Positions 5,579 to 11,490 are shown, counted from the stretch's first letter. The stretch is 12,589 nt of DNA from Chloroflexota bacterium (GCA_016210495.1 JACQUC010000248.1:1-12589), one strand, 5' to 3'. Notes: generated from the sequence alone by a model not told the origin. Numbers and translations are program-made.

Positions 5579-7063
5579 CTAGAACTCATCCTCAGTCGCC
5601 GGCTTCAGGTGCACCACGCCGTCGCGCTCGGTCTGCTCGTCGTAGTCCACGATGAGCGTGTACTCCGGGACCACGTTGAACTTGACGTGGCCGAGCCCAC
5701 CGTAGCGCGACTTGGCGATGATCAGGAACCACTTGCTCTTGTTGACCTTCTCCTTGACCTCCCGGCCCGACCCATACTCCGTGTCCAAGCTGTGAAAGCC
5801 CAGGTCGGGCGGCACCTGGATGGTCTCTCCGCGCGCCTGGTACATCCAGGGGAAATAGGCAAACCAGACGTTGTCCGCCACGGCCTCGCCGGCGCCGCCC
5901 CAGCGCAGGTCCTGGAGGCCAGGGATGCGGGACGTGGTGCGCTCCACGTTCCGCGATAACTGGCTGAGGATCATCACCGGGATGTTTCGGACCTTGGCGA
6001 TCTCTTTGGCCGCTCGGAAGATGTCGGAGACGCGCTGCTCCTCGTTCTTGTTCTTGTCGGCCACCATTTCCGCGAAGTCGATGACCAGGAGCCGCACGTC
6101 CTCGTGGGCCATCATGTTCAGTGTCTGCCAATGCAGGAACTCTGACGTGGCGATGCCATCGTAGATGCGGACGGGCAGCTTGAGGATCTCCTCCGTGACC
6201 CTGCGGACACGCCGCTTCTCTGCCGCGGAGAGCTGGCCGGCCTCGAGCTTCGTGGAATCGACCAGGGCCTCGGCACAGACCGCGCGCAGCACGATGTCCA
6301 CTCGCTTCATCTCCAGCGAGGCGAAGGCGACGCACCCGCCCTTGCCTTCCTTCAGGACGGCCTGGGCGATGTTCTTCATGATGAGCCACGCGAAGCCAGT
6401 TTTGAACGAACCCGGCCTTCCGCCAAGGACGTACAGGTGGCCCTTGGCCAGCCCACCACCGATGCGGTGGTCCAGCCTTGGGAAGCCGGTCTCCTCCTTG
6501 TCGATGGAACGCCCTTCCAACCACTCGGCAAGTCGTTCCTCGAACTCCTGACGCACCTCGGACAGCGGGATGAATCCGTCTGAATCGTTCCTGGTCTCGT
6601 GCGCAGTCAACGCCGACATGGCGGAGGCCAGCACAGCGTCCGCTGACATGCTCTCGTTCTGCGCCTCATGCAGAACGAGGCTCAGGGAATCGCGTATCCG
6701 CCGCTTCCGGGCCCGCTCCTTGACGTGCTCGGCCCAGCGCGGCGCCCCCTTGGTCGAGTACTCCCCGATGGAAGGCAGGTACGCCCGCAGCTCGTCGATG
6801 TATGCCATCTCTGCCTTGATGCGGCCAAGGTTCACCATCTCGACGATGCGGACGGCGTCAGGCCGCTCCCGCTCGTGCATCAAGCGCTTGAGGCAGGTCC
6901 AGATGCTTCGGTGCCGGGGGTCCGCGAAGTCGTCCTCATCAAGCTGAGGCACCAGCTCGAGGAACGCCTCCGGCTCCTCGAGGACCGCGCAGAGGACCGC
7001 CTTCTCGAAGTTCATTTGCTGGTCAATCGCCCACCTCCTGGGAGTTGGATTGCCCAATTCCAT
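5579..7063 (-). CDS. DnaB-like replicative DNA helicase
   Basis: RecA-fold hexameric helicase that would unwind DNA at the fork of the phage-like element. It has 494 residues, close to the family norm. The N-terminal domain (about 15-130) keeps the DnaB pattern (EKAVLCAVLEEPEAF). The motor domain has Walker A GGRPGSFKTG (214-223, K221), Walker B LLVIDFAEMV (325-334, D329), the sensor stretch MILSQLSRNVE (364-374), a DLRWGGAGEAVADNVW segment (385-400) matching the DNA-binding 'DLR-SG-IE-DAD' loop, and LIIAKSRYGGLGHVKFN (447-463) with the arginine finger region. An insert of about 35 residues at 409-444 is not usual for bacterial DnaB. The ATG at 7063 is used; AGGAGG lies inside the coding sequence 12 bases before Met17 (7015), so Met17 is a real alternative. 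The initiator gene follows by 14 bases. Confidence 0.93.
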   Translation of the reverse strand: MELGNPTPRRWAIDQQMNFEKAVLCAVLEEPEAFLELVPQLDEDDFADPRHRSIWTCLKRLMHERERPDAVRIVEMVNLGRIKAEMAYIDELRAYLPSIGEYSTKGAPRWAEHVKERARKRRIRDSLSLVLHEAQNESMSADAVLASAMSALTAHETRNDSDGFIPLSEVRQEFEERLAEWLEGRSIDKEETGFPRLDHRIGGGLAKGHLYVLGGRPGSFKTGFAWLIMKNIAQAVLKEGKGGCVAFASLEMKRVDIVLRAVCAEALVDSTKLEAGQLSAAEKRRVRRVTEEILKLPVRIYDGIATSEFLHWQTLNMMAHEDVRLLVIDFAEMVADKNKNEEQRVSDIFRAAKEIAKVRNIPVMILSQLSRNVERTTSRIPGLQDLRWGGAGEAVADNVWFAYFPWMYQARGETIQVPPDLGFHSLDTEYGSGREVKEKVNKSKWFLIIAKSRYGGLGHVKFNVVPEYTLIVDYDEQTERDGVVHLKPATEDEF

Positions 7064-7068
7064 TCTAG

Positions 7069-7287
7069 CTACGGGACAACGTAGTGTGTGTCGGTTAGGT
7101 CCCAGGAATTGGCGCCACGCCTCCGGGTCTGTTGCTTCTTCACGATCTTTCCTGCCTTGACCATGAGACGTGCGAGTTGGCGTTTGGCATCAGTACATGG
7201 CGCCGGGCAGCACCAGCCCGTAGGGCCAATTCTCTTGACCCAACTATAATCACCTGGACGGGCGACCCTGCAAGGGAGGGATAGCAT
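7069..7287 (-). CDS. Small basic protein, possible winged-helix fragment (72 aa)
   Basis: Not firmly recognised. From the ATG at 7287 the product has 72 residues; a TTG at 7308 would add seven. The N-terminal half has a cysteine-rich patch (TGWCCPAPCTDAK). The C-terminal half, KRQLARLMVKAGKIV followed by KQQTRRRGANSWDLTD, looks like the recognition helix and wing of a small DNA-binding domain. It ends six bases before the helicase start at 7063, which supports a shared transcript. Its start codon overlaps the start codon of the plus-strand SLATT gene in a shared CATG, so each gene's promoter would lie in the other. The protein may be the 3' part of a longer phage gene cut when the plus-strand cassette arrived. 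GGAG lies nine bases before the ATG. Confidence 0.5.
   Translation of the reverse strand: MLSLPCRVARPGDYSWVKRIGPTGWCCPAPCTDAKRQLARLMVKAGKIVKKQQTRRRGANSWDLTDTHYVVP
7245..7280 (+). promoter_or_regulatory. -10 box and ribosome-binding site for SLATT gene
   Basis: A perfect TATAAT lies at 7245-7250, but no -35 is convincing at 16-18 bases upstream. AGGGAGGG at 7273-7280 sits five bases before the ATG at 7286 and is a strong Shine-Dalgarno sequence. Both lie inside the antisense small gene, so expression of the two is likely to interfere. Confidence 0.45.
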
Positions 7288-7657
7288 GACCGATGTCTCC
7301 GATCCCAAGGCCGCTATGGCTGCCGAAGCATCCCGTCTCGAAGAGGACTGCCTCTATTCCGCCCGTGGCCATCTGGAGGCAACACGCATCCAGGGCTGGA
7401 TCAACATGGCTCTCGGGCTACCTGGCATCCTGGTGGCCGCCTATGCCAGCCGGGCCGCCATCCGCGCAGACAACACGGCCGCCGCCGTGCTGGCCGGCTT
7501 GGTTGCCGCTTTGACAGCTCTCCACACCTTCCTCAACCCGAGCGAACAGGGTGCAAAGCACCATGCCGCCGGTACCCAGTTCCTCGCCCTCCGCAGGGAC
7601 TTTCGCATGTTCCGCGAAATCGATCTCGCGATGGGAACGGACCTCTTGATCCTTTGA
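7286..7657 (+). CDS. SLATT-domain two-transmembrane protein (123 aa)
   Basis: A SLATT domain protein: a two-helix membrane domain described as a predicted pore-forming or membrane-attacking effector in nucleotide-signal (SMODS) and SLOG-linked conflict systems. The family pattern is clear: an N-terminal amphipathic helix EASRLEEDCLYSARGHLEAT (14-33), transmembrane helix 1 about 39-59, helix 2 about 64-83, then the signature TFLNPSEQGAKHHAAGTQF (81-99), and LRRDFRMFREIDL (102-114). It acts in the cytoplasmic membrane by prediction. The product stops after GTDLLIL at TGA 7655-7657, which is short: many SLATT proteins carry a helical tail after the FREIDL stretch. The same frame stays open after the TGA as the next gene. 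No nucleotide cyclase, SLOG or NLR-like sensor gene is next to it. Confidence 0.85.
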   Translation: MTDVSDPKAAMAAEASRLEEDCLYSARGHLEATRIQGWINMALGLPGILVAAYASRAAIRADNTAAAVLAGLVAALTALHTFLNPSEQGAKHHAAGTQFLALRRDFRMFREIDLAMGTDLLIL

Positions 7658-7669
7658 ACTGGAGAAGTT

Positions 7670-7879
7670 TTGGTCGACCAAAGCTACTGGTTCAAGCACA
7701 ACCTCAAGGACTACTTCTACGCGGGGATCGATGCCTTGCCCGATTACGGACTGCCGGATACCGCAAAACGGGCCGTCGGGCGTGCGAAGCAAATCATCGC
7801 CAACACCCAGGAGTGCGAACGCCGGGAGATGTGGACTGCTGCTGAGCAGGAGATCAGGAAGCTGATCCCGCCCCTCTAG
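7670..7879 (+). CDS. Unknown 69-aa protein in the SLATT frame
   Basis: Not recognised. TTG 7670 is the likely start, with GGAG (7661-7664) five bases before it, only 12 bases after the SLATT stop. The frame is the same as that of the SLATT gene, separated by a single TGA. The product is helical and charged, with a Tyr/Phe-rich start (YWFKHNLKDYFYAGIDALP), then TAKRAVGRAKQIIANTQECE and WTAAEQEIRKLI. It has no membrane segment. It may be a separate partner of the SLATT protein, or the C-terminal tail of a longer SLATT protein cut by a nonsense mutation. Coding is supported by the ribosome-binding site, position and amino-acid composition. Confidence 0.6.
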   Translation: MVDQSYWFKHNLKDYFYAGIDALPDYGLPDTAKRAVGRAKQIIANTQECERREMWTAAEQEIRKLIPPL

Positions 7880-8010
7880 CGTTCGGCAGGTTCCCGCCAG
7901 GTTCTCCTCGGTGTTGCGCCCATGGTAGCGCAACCGATGTTTTGGCAGCGCCGGAGGTGATCCGCCCGATGTGGGAGTCCAACGGCGCCCTTTCCAAAGC
8001 AGCGCTGATA
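7880..8010. other. Intergenic stretch after SLATT pair, with hairpin
   Basis: No gene is seen here. GTTGCGC (7913-7919) and GCGCAAC (7928-7934) form a perfect 7-bp stem with an 8-base loop. The downstream T-run (TTTT at 7940-7943) is short and five bases away, so this is at most a weak terminator for the SLATT transcript. The rest is plain GC-rich sequence up to the promoter at 8011. Confidence 0.4.
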
Positions 8011-8039
8011 TTGTACCCGTCAGAAGCCAATGGTATAGT
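8011..8039 (+). promoter_or_regulatory. Sigma70-type promoter of the Xre-protease/PIN operon
   Basis: TTGTAC (8011-8016) and TATAGT (8034-8039) are exactly 17 bases apart, the best promoter match in the cassette. The predicted start is near 8046, giving a leader of about 145 bases before the regulator gene. The palindrome at 8039-8049 covers the start site. Confidence 0.7.
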
Positions 8040-8049
8040 GACATTGTCA
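8039..8049. promoter_or_regulatory. Operator-like palindrome TGACATTGTCA
   Basis: A perfect 11-bp palindrome (TGACA-T-TGTCA) overlaps the last base of the -10 box and the predicted start of transcription. This is a usual place for a repressor to block initiation. The Xre domain of the operon's first main gene is the natural candidate for autoregulation; this is inferred, not shown. Confidence 0.55.
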
Positions 8050-8082
8050 GGACCCAGCGCTCCGTTCAAGCACGGAGGGGCT

Positions 8083-8172
8083 ATGGCCGAGAGCAATCGG
8101 TTTGGGAGGCCAATCCCCCACGCCGCTTCAGCGGCTCTATCGTCGCGTTCCCTGCGAACCACACGTTGGTAG
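8083..8172 (+). CDS. 29-residue leader ORF in the operon's 5' region
   Basis: Short open frame, MAESNRFGRPIPHAASAALS and nine more residues, ending in RSLRTTRW and TAG. GGAGG at 8074-8078 is four bases before the ATG, a stronger site than that of the main gene. The stop is 17 bases before the regulator's ATG at 8190, close enough for translational coupling or leader-peptide control. The product is basic and Ser/Ala/Arg-rich, with no recognised motif. Chance cannot be excluded for so short a frame. Confidence 0.4.
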   Translation: MAESNRFGRPIPHAASAALSSRSLRTTRW

Positions 8173-8189
8173 CTGCTTAGGAGTTTGCC

Positions 8190-9419
8190 ATGCAGCAGCA
8201 TGTTCTCGAGTCAATTGATCCCAAGCTCTTGGGACGCCGATTGCAGGTAGCAAGAAAAGCGCGCGGGCTTAGACAAGAAGACGTCGCCGAGGCTCTTGGA
8301 GCGGCCCGGACGACGATCACCGCAATCGAGAAAGGTGAGCGCCGGGTTCAACCCGCGGAGCTCATCACGCTTGCCGCGCTGTACGGCCGCGCTGTGAGTG
8401 ACTTCGTAGGCAAGCGTGAGGCGGTGGAGGATTTTGCGGCCCAATTCCGGGGCACGCTGACCCACCCCAATCAAGAGCAGGTGCAGGCAGACCTTGCACA
8501 GGGAGTGCAGGATTTCCAGCGCCTCTGCGAGGACTACGCCTTCTTGGACCAAGTCAACGAGGCCGCTCTGCCCCGGGCCTATCCGCCCCAGTATCCAGTC
8601 GAAGGGGTATCGCCTGAGGGCGCCGCTGAAGATGTGGCCTCGGCCGAACGCAACCGACTAGGACTGGGCGAAGGGCCGGTGCTCAACCTCCGAGAGGTCC
8701 TCGAGAACGACGTCGGACTTCGAATCTTCTTTCTGCCGCTCCCATCCCGCGTGGCAGGCATTTTCGCATATACCGAGCTGCTTGGTGGGTGCATTGCCGT
8801 CAATACGGCCCACCCCGAAGAACGGCGCCGTTGGACGATGGCCCACGAATATGGCCATTTCCTGACGAACCGTTTCCGTCCCGAGATCTCGATACTCGCA
8901 GCCTATGAACGCATACCCCCTGCTGAGGGCTTCGCCGATGCGTTCGCAGGCGTGTTCCTCATGCCGACCTCTGGCTTGCGGCGACGATTCAACGAGAGCA
9001 CCAGATTGACGAATGGAAAGGTCACCGCCGCAGACATTTGCCGATTGGCCGATTACTACTTCGTGTCGGTTGAGGCGATGATGAGACGGCTGGAGGAGCT
9101 GCGCCTACTGGCGAGCGGGACTTGGGAACGGCTGAAGGACCGGGGTTTCAAGGTCCGGGCAGCCCGCGAACTCCTGGGCCTGGTGGCCCGCGCTCACCCT
9201 GACCACCTCTTGCCCATCAGGTACCGTTTACTGGCCGTTCGAGCGTATCAGGAAAGCAAGCTGACGGAGGGGGAATTGGCGAAGCTGCTTCGTGTGGATC
9301 GGGAGCAAGCTCGCCGGACTGTGCAGGAGACCACGCAGCAAATGTACGTGTCCGGTGAAGGGGAAGTGGAAAGCCTGTCGGTCGACTTGGCAAGCACCGT
9401 CGCCGGACAGGAATCCTAG
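8190..9419 (+). CDS. Xre regulator fused to ImmA/IrrE zinc metallopeptidase
   Basis: Two-domain protein of 409 residues. Residues 13-73 are an Xre helix-turn-helix (GRRLQVARKARGLRQEDVAE, then RTTITAIEKGERRVQPAELI). Residues of about 150-290 are the ImmA/IrrE (COG2856) peptidase domain with the zinc motif HEYGH (H219, E220, H223) preceded by RRWTMA, and the third ligand region EGFADAFAGVFLMP with E246. The remaining 120 residues are helical and include a second helix-turn-helix-like stretch (LTEGELAKLLRVDREQARRT). ImmA of ICEBs1 and IrrE of Deinococcus cleave a repressor to switch on genes; fused forms are common beside toxin genes. The ATG at 8190 is supported by AGGAG six bases upstream. The PIN gene starts 11 bases after its stop, so the pair is one operon, probably self-regulated. 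Confidence 0.93.
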   Translation: MQQHVLESIDPKLLGRRLQVARKARGLRQEDVAEALGAARTTITAIEKGERRVQPAELITLAALYGRAVSDFVGKREAVEDFAAQFRGTLTHPNQEQVQADLAQGVQDFQRLCEDYAFLDQVNEAALPRAYPPQYPVEGVSPEGAAEDVASAERNRLGLGEGPVLNLREVLENDVGLRIFFLPLPSRVAGIFAYTELLGGCIAVNTAHPEERRRWTMAHEYGHFLTNRFRPEISILAAYERIPPAEGFADAFAGVFLMPTSGLRRRFNESTRLTNGKVTAADICRLADYYFVSVEAMMRRLEELRLLASGTWERLKDRGFKVRAARELLGLVARAHPDHLLPIRYRLLAVRAYQESKLTEGELAKLLRVDREQARRTVQETTQQMYVSGEGEVESLSVDLASTVAGQES

Positions 9420-9430
9420 CTGAGGGCTGA

Positions 9431-9997
9431 ATGGCCACTCCACTTCCGAAATGGCTAACGCTCGACGCTAGCACCCTCCTCAACCTTTGTGGGACAGGCA
9501 GGTTGGTGTCTATCGCTCGCGTCCTTCCTTGCCGCCTCGTCGTGGTGGATTATGTCTTGAAGCACGAGGTGCTCTACATACGACGGCGCAACGCGGAAGA
9601 GGGTGAACAGGAGCGCGAACTGGTGGACCTGGGTCCGCTCATCGAGCAGGGCCTCATCGAGGTGGTCCATCTGCAAGGTGAAGAGGAAGAGGCAACTTTC
9701 GTGGACCTAGCCGCCGTGGTGGACGATGGCGAGGCCATGTCTTTCGCGGTCGCGTATCACAGAGGGTGGGCTGTCGCGACAGACGACCGCAAGGCCAGAC
9801 GGGTCTTTGCGCAGAGGGCAGCGGCTGTGCCGCTTATCACCACCCTGCAACTGCTCAGGTACTGGGCCGACTGGGCAGGAGTTCAACAGGCCGAGGTCAG
9901 GAACGCGCTGCTCGAGATGCAGTTCGCCGCAAGCTACCTGCCGTCTGAGCAGGATCCGCTGTACCCGTGGTGGCGCGAAGTTACGCAGGGCGCGTAG
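9431..9997 (+). CDS. PIN-domain ribonuclease-like protein
   Basis: PIN-fold protein of 188 residues, most likely an RNase toxin. The acidic active-site set is visible: D12 (LTLDASTLLNLCGTGRL), E101 (VVDDGEAMSFAVA) and D118 or D119 (WAVATDDRKARRV), in the order and spacing expected for PIN domains. The middle (about 50-90) is rich in Glu and helical. The C-terminal 40 residues, ending LYPWWREVTQGA, are extra to the minimal fold. GAGGG four bases before the ATG is a good ribosome-binding site, and the gene follows the Xre-peptidase gene by 11 bases. This order suggests a toxin kept in check, or released, by its metallopeptidase-regulator partner; the specific substrate cannot be told. An alternative is a non-toxic PIN nuclease used in defence. 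Confidence 0.85.
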   Translation: MATPLPKWLTLDASTLLNLCGTGRLVSIARVLPCRLVVVDYVLKHEVLYIRRRNAEEGEQERELVDLGPLIEQGLIEVVHLQGEEEEATFVDLAAVVDDGEAMSFAVAYHRGWAVATDDRKARRVFAQRAAAVPLITTLQLLRYWADWAGVQQAEVRNALLEMQFAASYLPSEQDPLYPWWREVTQGA

Positions 9998-10045
9998 ACC
10001 CGTGTCTGACATCTGGAGGGAGATGCATTCCCCAAACCTCGCCCG

Positions 10046-10369
10046 ATGAAACGAGCGAGCTGGTGTATCCCAAGAGCCGGTGTGTGGAACGGCAGTCCAC
10101 AGGGTGAAGCCGGCGTGATCATCGCCAGTCCCTTGTTTTTGTGGGGGAGTAAGGAGGGGCAAGCCGCCTATGCTGCGATAGCAGACGAGTTGAGGTGCCA
10201 GCCCCACACACGCCTTGCGTGTATCATCTTCGCTGCGAAGCATGTGGAGCACAGCGGGTTCTTGAAGCACTTGCCCACGGTCCTGGTCAACCCAAACGCA
10301 GCCATTCGTTCCGACGATGGAGTTCAGAGACTCGCCGCCGCCCTCTACCAGTTTCCGGAGTGGATGTGA
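10046..10369 (+). CDS. Unknown 107-aa protein, possible TIR-like half-domain
   Basis: Not recognised with confidence. No clear ribosome-binding site precedes the ATG at 10046; its ATGA overlaps the stop of a tiny frame beginning GTG 10002 (MSDIWREMHSPNLAR), five bases after the PIN stop. The sequence looks like real coding with alternating strand and helix: GVIIASPLFLW, AAYAAIADELR, TRLACIIFAAK, LPTVLVNPNAAI, DDGVQRLAAALYQFPEW. The order 'VIIASPLFL-S then helix EL, IIF, then LP and a final helix' recalls the second half of a TIR or similar Rossmann-like fold, but the first half is missing and this is speculative. It could be a third member of the operon or the 3' remnant of a broken gene. Confidence 0.45.
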   Translation: MKRASWCIPRAGVWNGSPQGEAGVIIASPLFLWGSKEGQAAYAAIADELRCQPHTRLACIIFAAKHVEHSGFLKHLPTVLVNPNAAIRSDDGVQRLAAALYQFPEWM

Positions 10370-10700
10370 ACCGCCCGGCCATGCCGCCCGCCTCCCACTC
10401 GTGCATCGAATCTTGCTTTATGGCTTCCACCAGTGCCCTTGGGAGTGGTTCGATGAGGGTCCGAACGCCACGGTGGTTGAGCCTGTCCGCTGCAAGTCCT
10501 GGAATTCCTCATCCGCCTCGCCCTGCAAACCGTCCCGACGGGCTTTGGCACGCGACGGCCCGAGTCTAAGCACCTAGCCACAAGTCTGGCATACTTCTCG
10601 GTGGGGACTCCGGCGGGAGGAAGCGGGCACGACCTACTCCCTTATCCAGTCAACCTACCGGGGGCCGCGTGATTCCGAGGCCAAACTTGTGGTTACCTGC
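10370..10700. other. Stretch between convergent blocks, no clear gene
   Basis: Lies between the end of the plus-strand cassette and the stop of the right minus-strand block. A plus-strand frame from GTG 10401 has some protein-like sequence (HRILLYGFHQCPWEWFDEGP) but no ribosome-binding site, and turns low-complexity before its stop; it could be a decayed fragment. The second half carries the inverted-repeat-bounded segment at 10578-10692. No T-rich terminator is seen. Confidence 0.45.
10578..10692. repeat. 115-bp segment bounded by 13-bp inverted repeats
   Basis: CCACAAGTCTGGC (10578-10590) and GCCAAACTTGTGG (10680-10692) are inverted copies with one mismatch. The arms are too far apart for a simple terminator. 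No target-site duplication is seen immediately outside. The segment could be a tiny non-autonomous element, the remnant of one, or the foot of a structured RNA at the cassette's right end. Confidence 0.4.
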
Positions 10701-11015
10701 TTAGTCCCTCCTCAATTCTGTGCCAAGTTCTGTGGAAGCGCCATTGCTTCGAGTTTGGCTGATCGCCTGGGCGATGACATCGTCGTACACATCCACATGG
10801 CCGCACGGGTTCGTCCAGCGGTCGCAGACGAGCCACTCGCCGTCCTCGCAGAAGTTGTACGGCTGCGGCTCACCGCGCGGTCCTCCACAGGTGCAGCAGA
10901 CCCAGGGGACCGTCACACGGTCGATGTGCACACCGTAGTAGCCGCGGGTATCGTTCGCCGGGCCGATGTTCCGGTTGACGACCCGAACGGTTCTGGTCTC
11001 AGCCTTGGTCGTCAT
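10701..11015 (-). CDS. Unknown Cys-rich protein, possible zinc binding (104 aa)
   Basis: Not recognised. The ATG at 11015 is chosen because GAGG lies just before it and it overlaps the upstream gene's end by 17 bases; a longer frame to 11087 is low-complexity Arg/Ser sequence and unlikely. Residues 40-43 (CCTC), C56, C64 and C71-G-H73 could bind one or two zinc ions, giving a small treble-clef or ribbon-like fold. The N-terminal part has strand-like segments (TVRVVNRNI, YGVHIDRVTVPW). The tail (QAISQTRSNGASTELGTE) is polar and probably disordered. It is the last gene of the right minus-strand block. Its small size and overlap with its neighbour suit a phage early-region gene. Confidence 0.65.
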   Translation of the reverse strand: MTTKAETRTVRVVNRNIGPANDTRGYYGVHIDRVTVPWVCCTCGGPRGEPQPYNFCEDGEWLVCDRWTNPCGHVDVYDDVIAQAISQTRSNGASTELGTELRRD

Positions 11016-11490
11016 CCACCTCGCCTTTCTCCGAGTGCGGTAGGTAGCCCAACTCCGTGGCGACCTTGTAGAGCGTGAACTCGTCACACGTGAAATCGAC
11101 GTACTCGGGGATCAGATTCGGGCCCATGAATAGTCGGCCCTCGTCGTCGTACAGGTGAAGTGAGACGATGGGCGTGCCGCCAGAGTTCCGGCTGACATGC
11201 TCCACGATGATGCCGTACTTGAAGCCGTTCTCTTCCTGGTGCCGACGCTGGTCTTTGTACACCGAGGGGGCCTTGTACTCGTAGCCACACTTGCACGTCT
11301 TGAAGTTGGCGGGCTTGTGCCAGGGGTTCCGGTCGGTCGAGTACGGCTTGTCCAACTTGACGATATTGCCGATGGCTAGGGCGGGCGGGTATGGCGCCTC
11401 TTCCGGGCTCTTGCCCTGCATCATGAACACGCCGTCCTGTCCAGCAGCCCTATAGCCCATGTCACGGTCGTCGGGGTTGGTCATTCCCAT
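10999..11490 (-). CDS. Unknown phage-associated protein (163 aa)
   Basis: Not recognised. The ATG at 11490 has GGAGG eight bases upstream and overlaps the end of the preceding gene by 29 bases; a second ATG two codons on is equally possible. The protein begins with a Gly/Met/Pro-rich, probably flexible 50 residues, then has TCKCGYEY, a Cys-x-Cys pair that could be half of a zinc site, a helix YKDQRRHQEEN, strand-rich sequence YGIIVEHVSRNSGGTPIVSL and LYDDEGRLFMGPNLIPEYVD, and an acidic tail. No membrane segment or signal peptide is seen. Gene overlap on both sides points to an operon of four genes. Confidence 0.7.
   Translation of the reverse strand: MGMTNPDDRDMGYRAAGQDGVFMMQGKSPEEAPYPPALAIGNIVKLDKPYSTDRNPWHKPANFKTCKCGYEYKAPSVYKDQRRHQEENGFKYGIIVEHVSRNSGGTPIVSLHLYDDEGRLFMGPNLIPEYVDFTCDEFTLYKVATELGYLPHSEKGEVDDDQG

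Noticed and set aside
7913..7943. Hairpin GTTGCGC/GCGCAAC as a rho-independent terminator.
   Set aside because: The T-run is only four bases and is separated from the stem by five bases, so it is mentioned only as a weak possibility.
7854..8201. A 115-residue minus-strand frame opposite the operon leader.
   Set aside because: Covers the promoter and operator of the plus-strand operon, has no ribosome-binding site and no familiar sequence.
10401..10577. Plus-strand frame with protein-like start (HRILLYGFHQCPWEWFDEGP).
   Set aside because: No ribosome-binding site; the second half is low-complexity. Kept only as a possible decayed fragment.
10641..10652. TTATCCAGT as a DnaA box.
   Set aside because: Lacks the conserved CACA end and stands alone, away from the iterons.
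10600..10690. Possible tRNA-like or structured RNA in the inverted-repeat segment.
   Set aside because: No T-loop consensus (GTTCGAAT-like) and no clear acceptor stem ending; cannot be supported.
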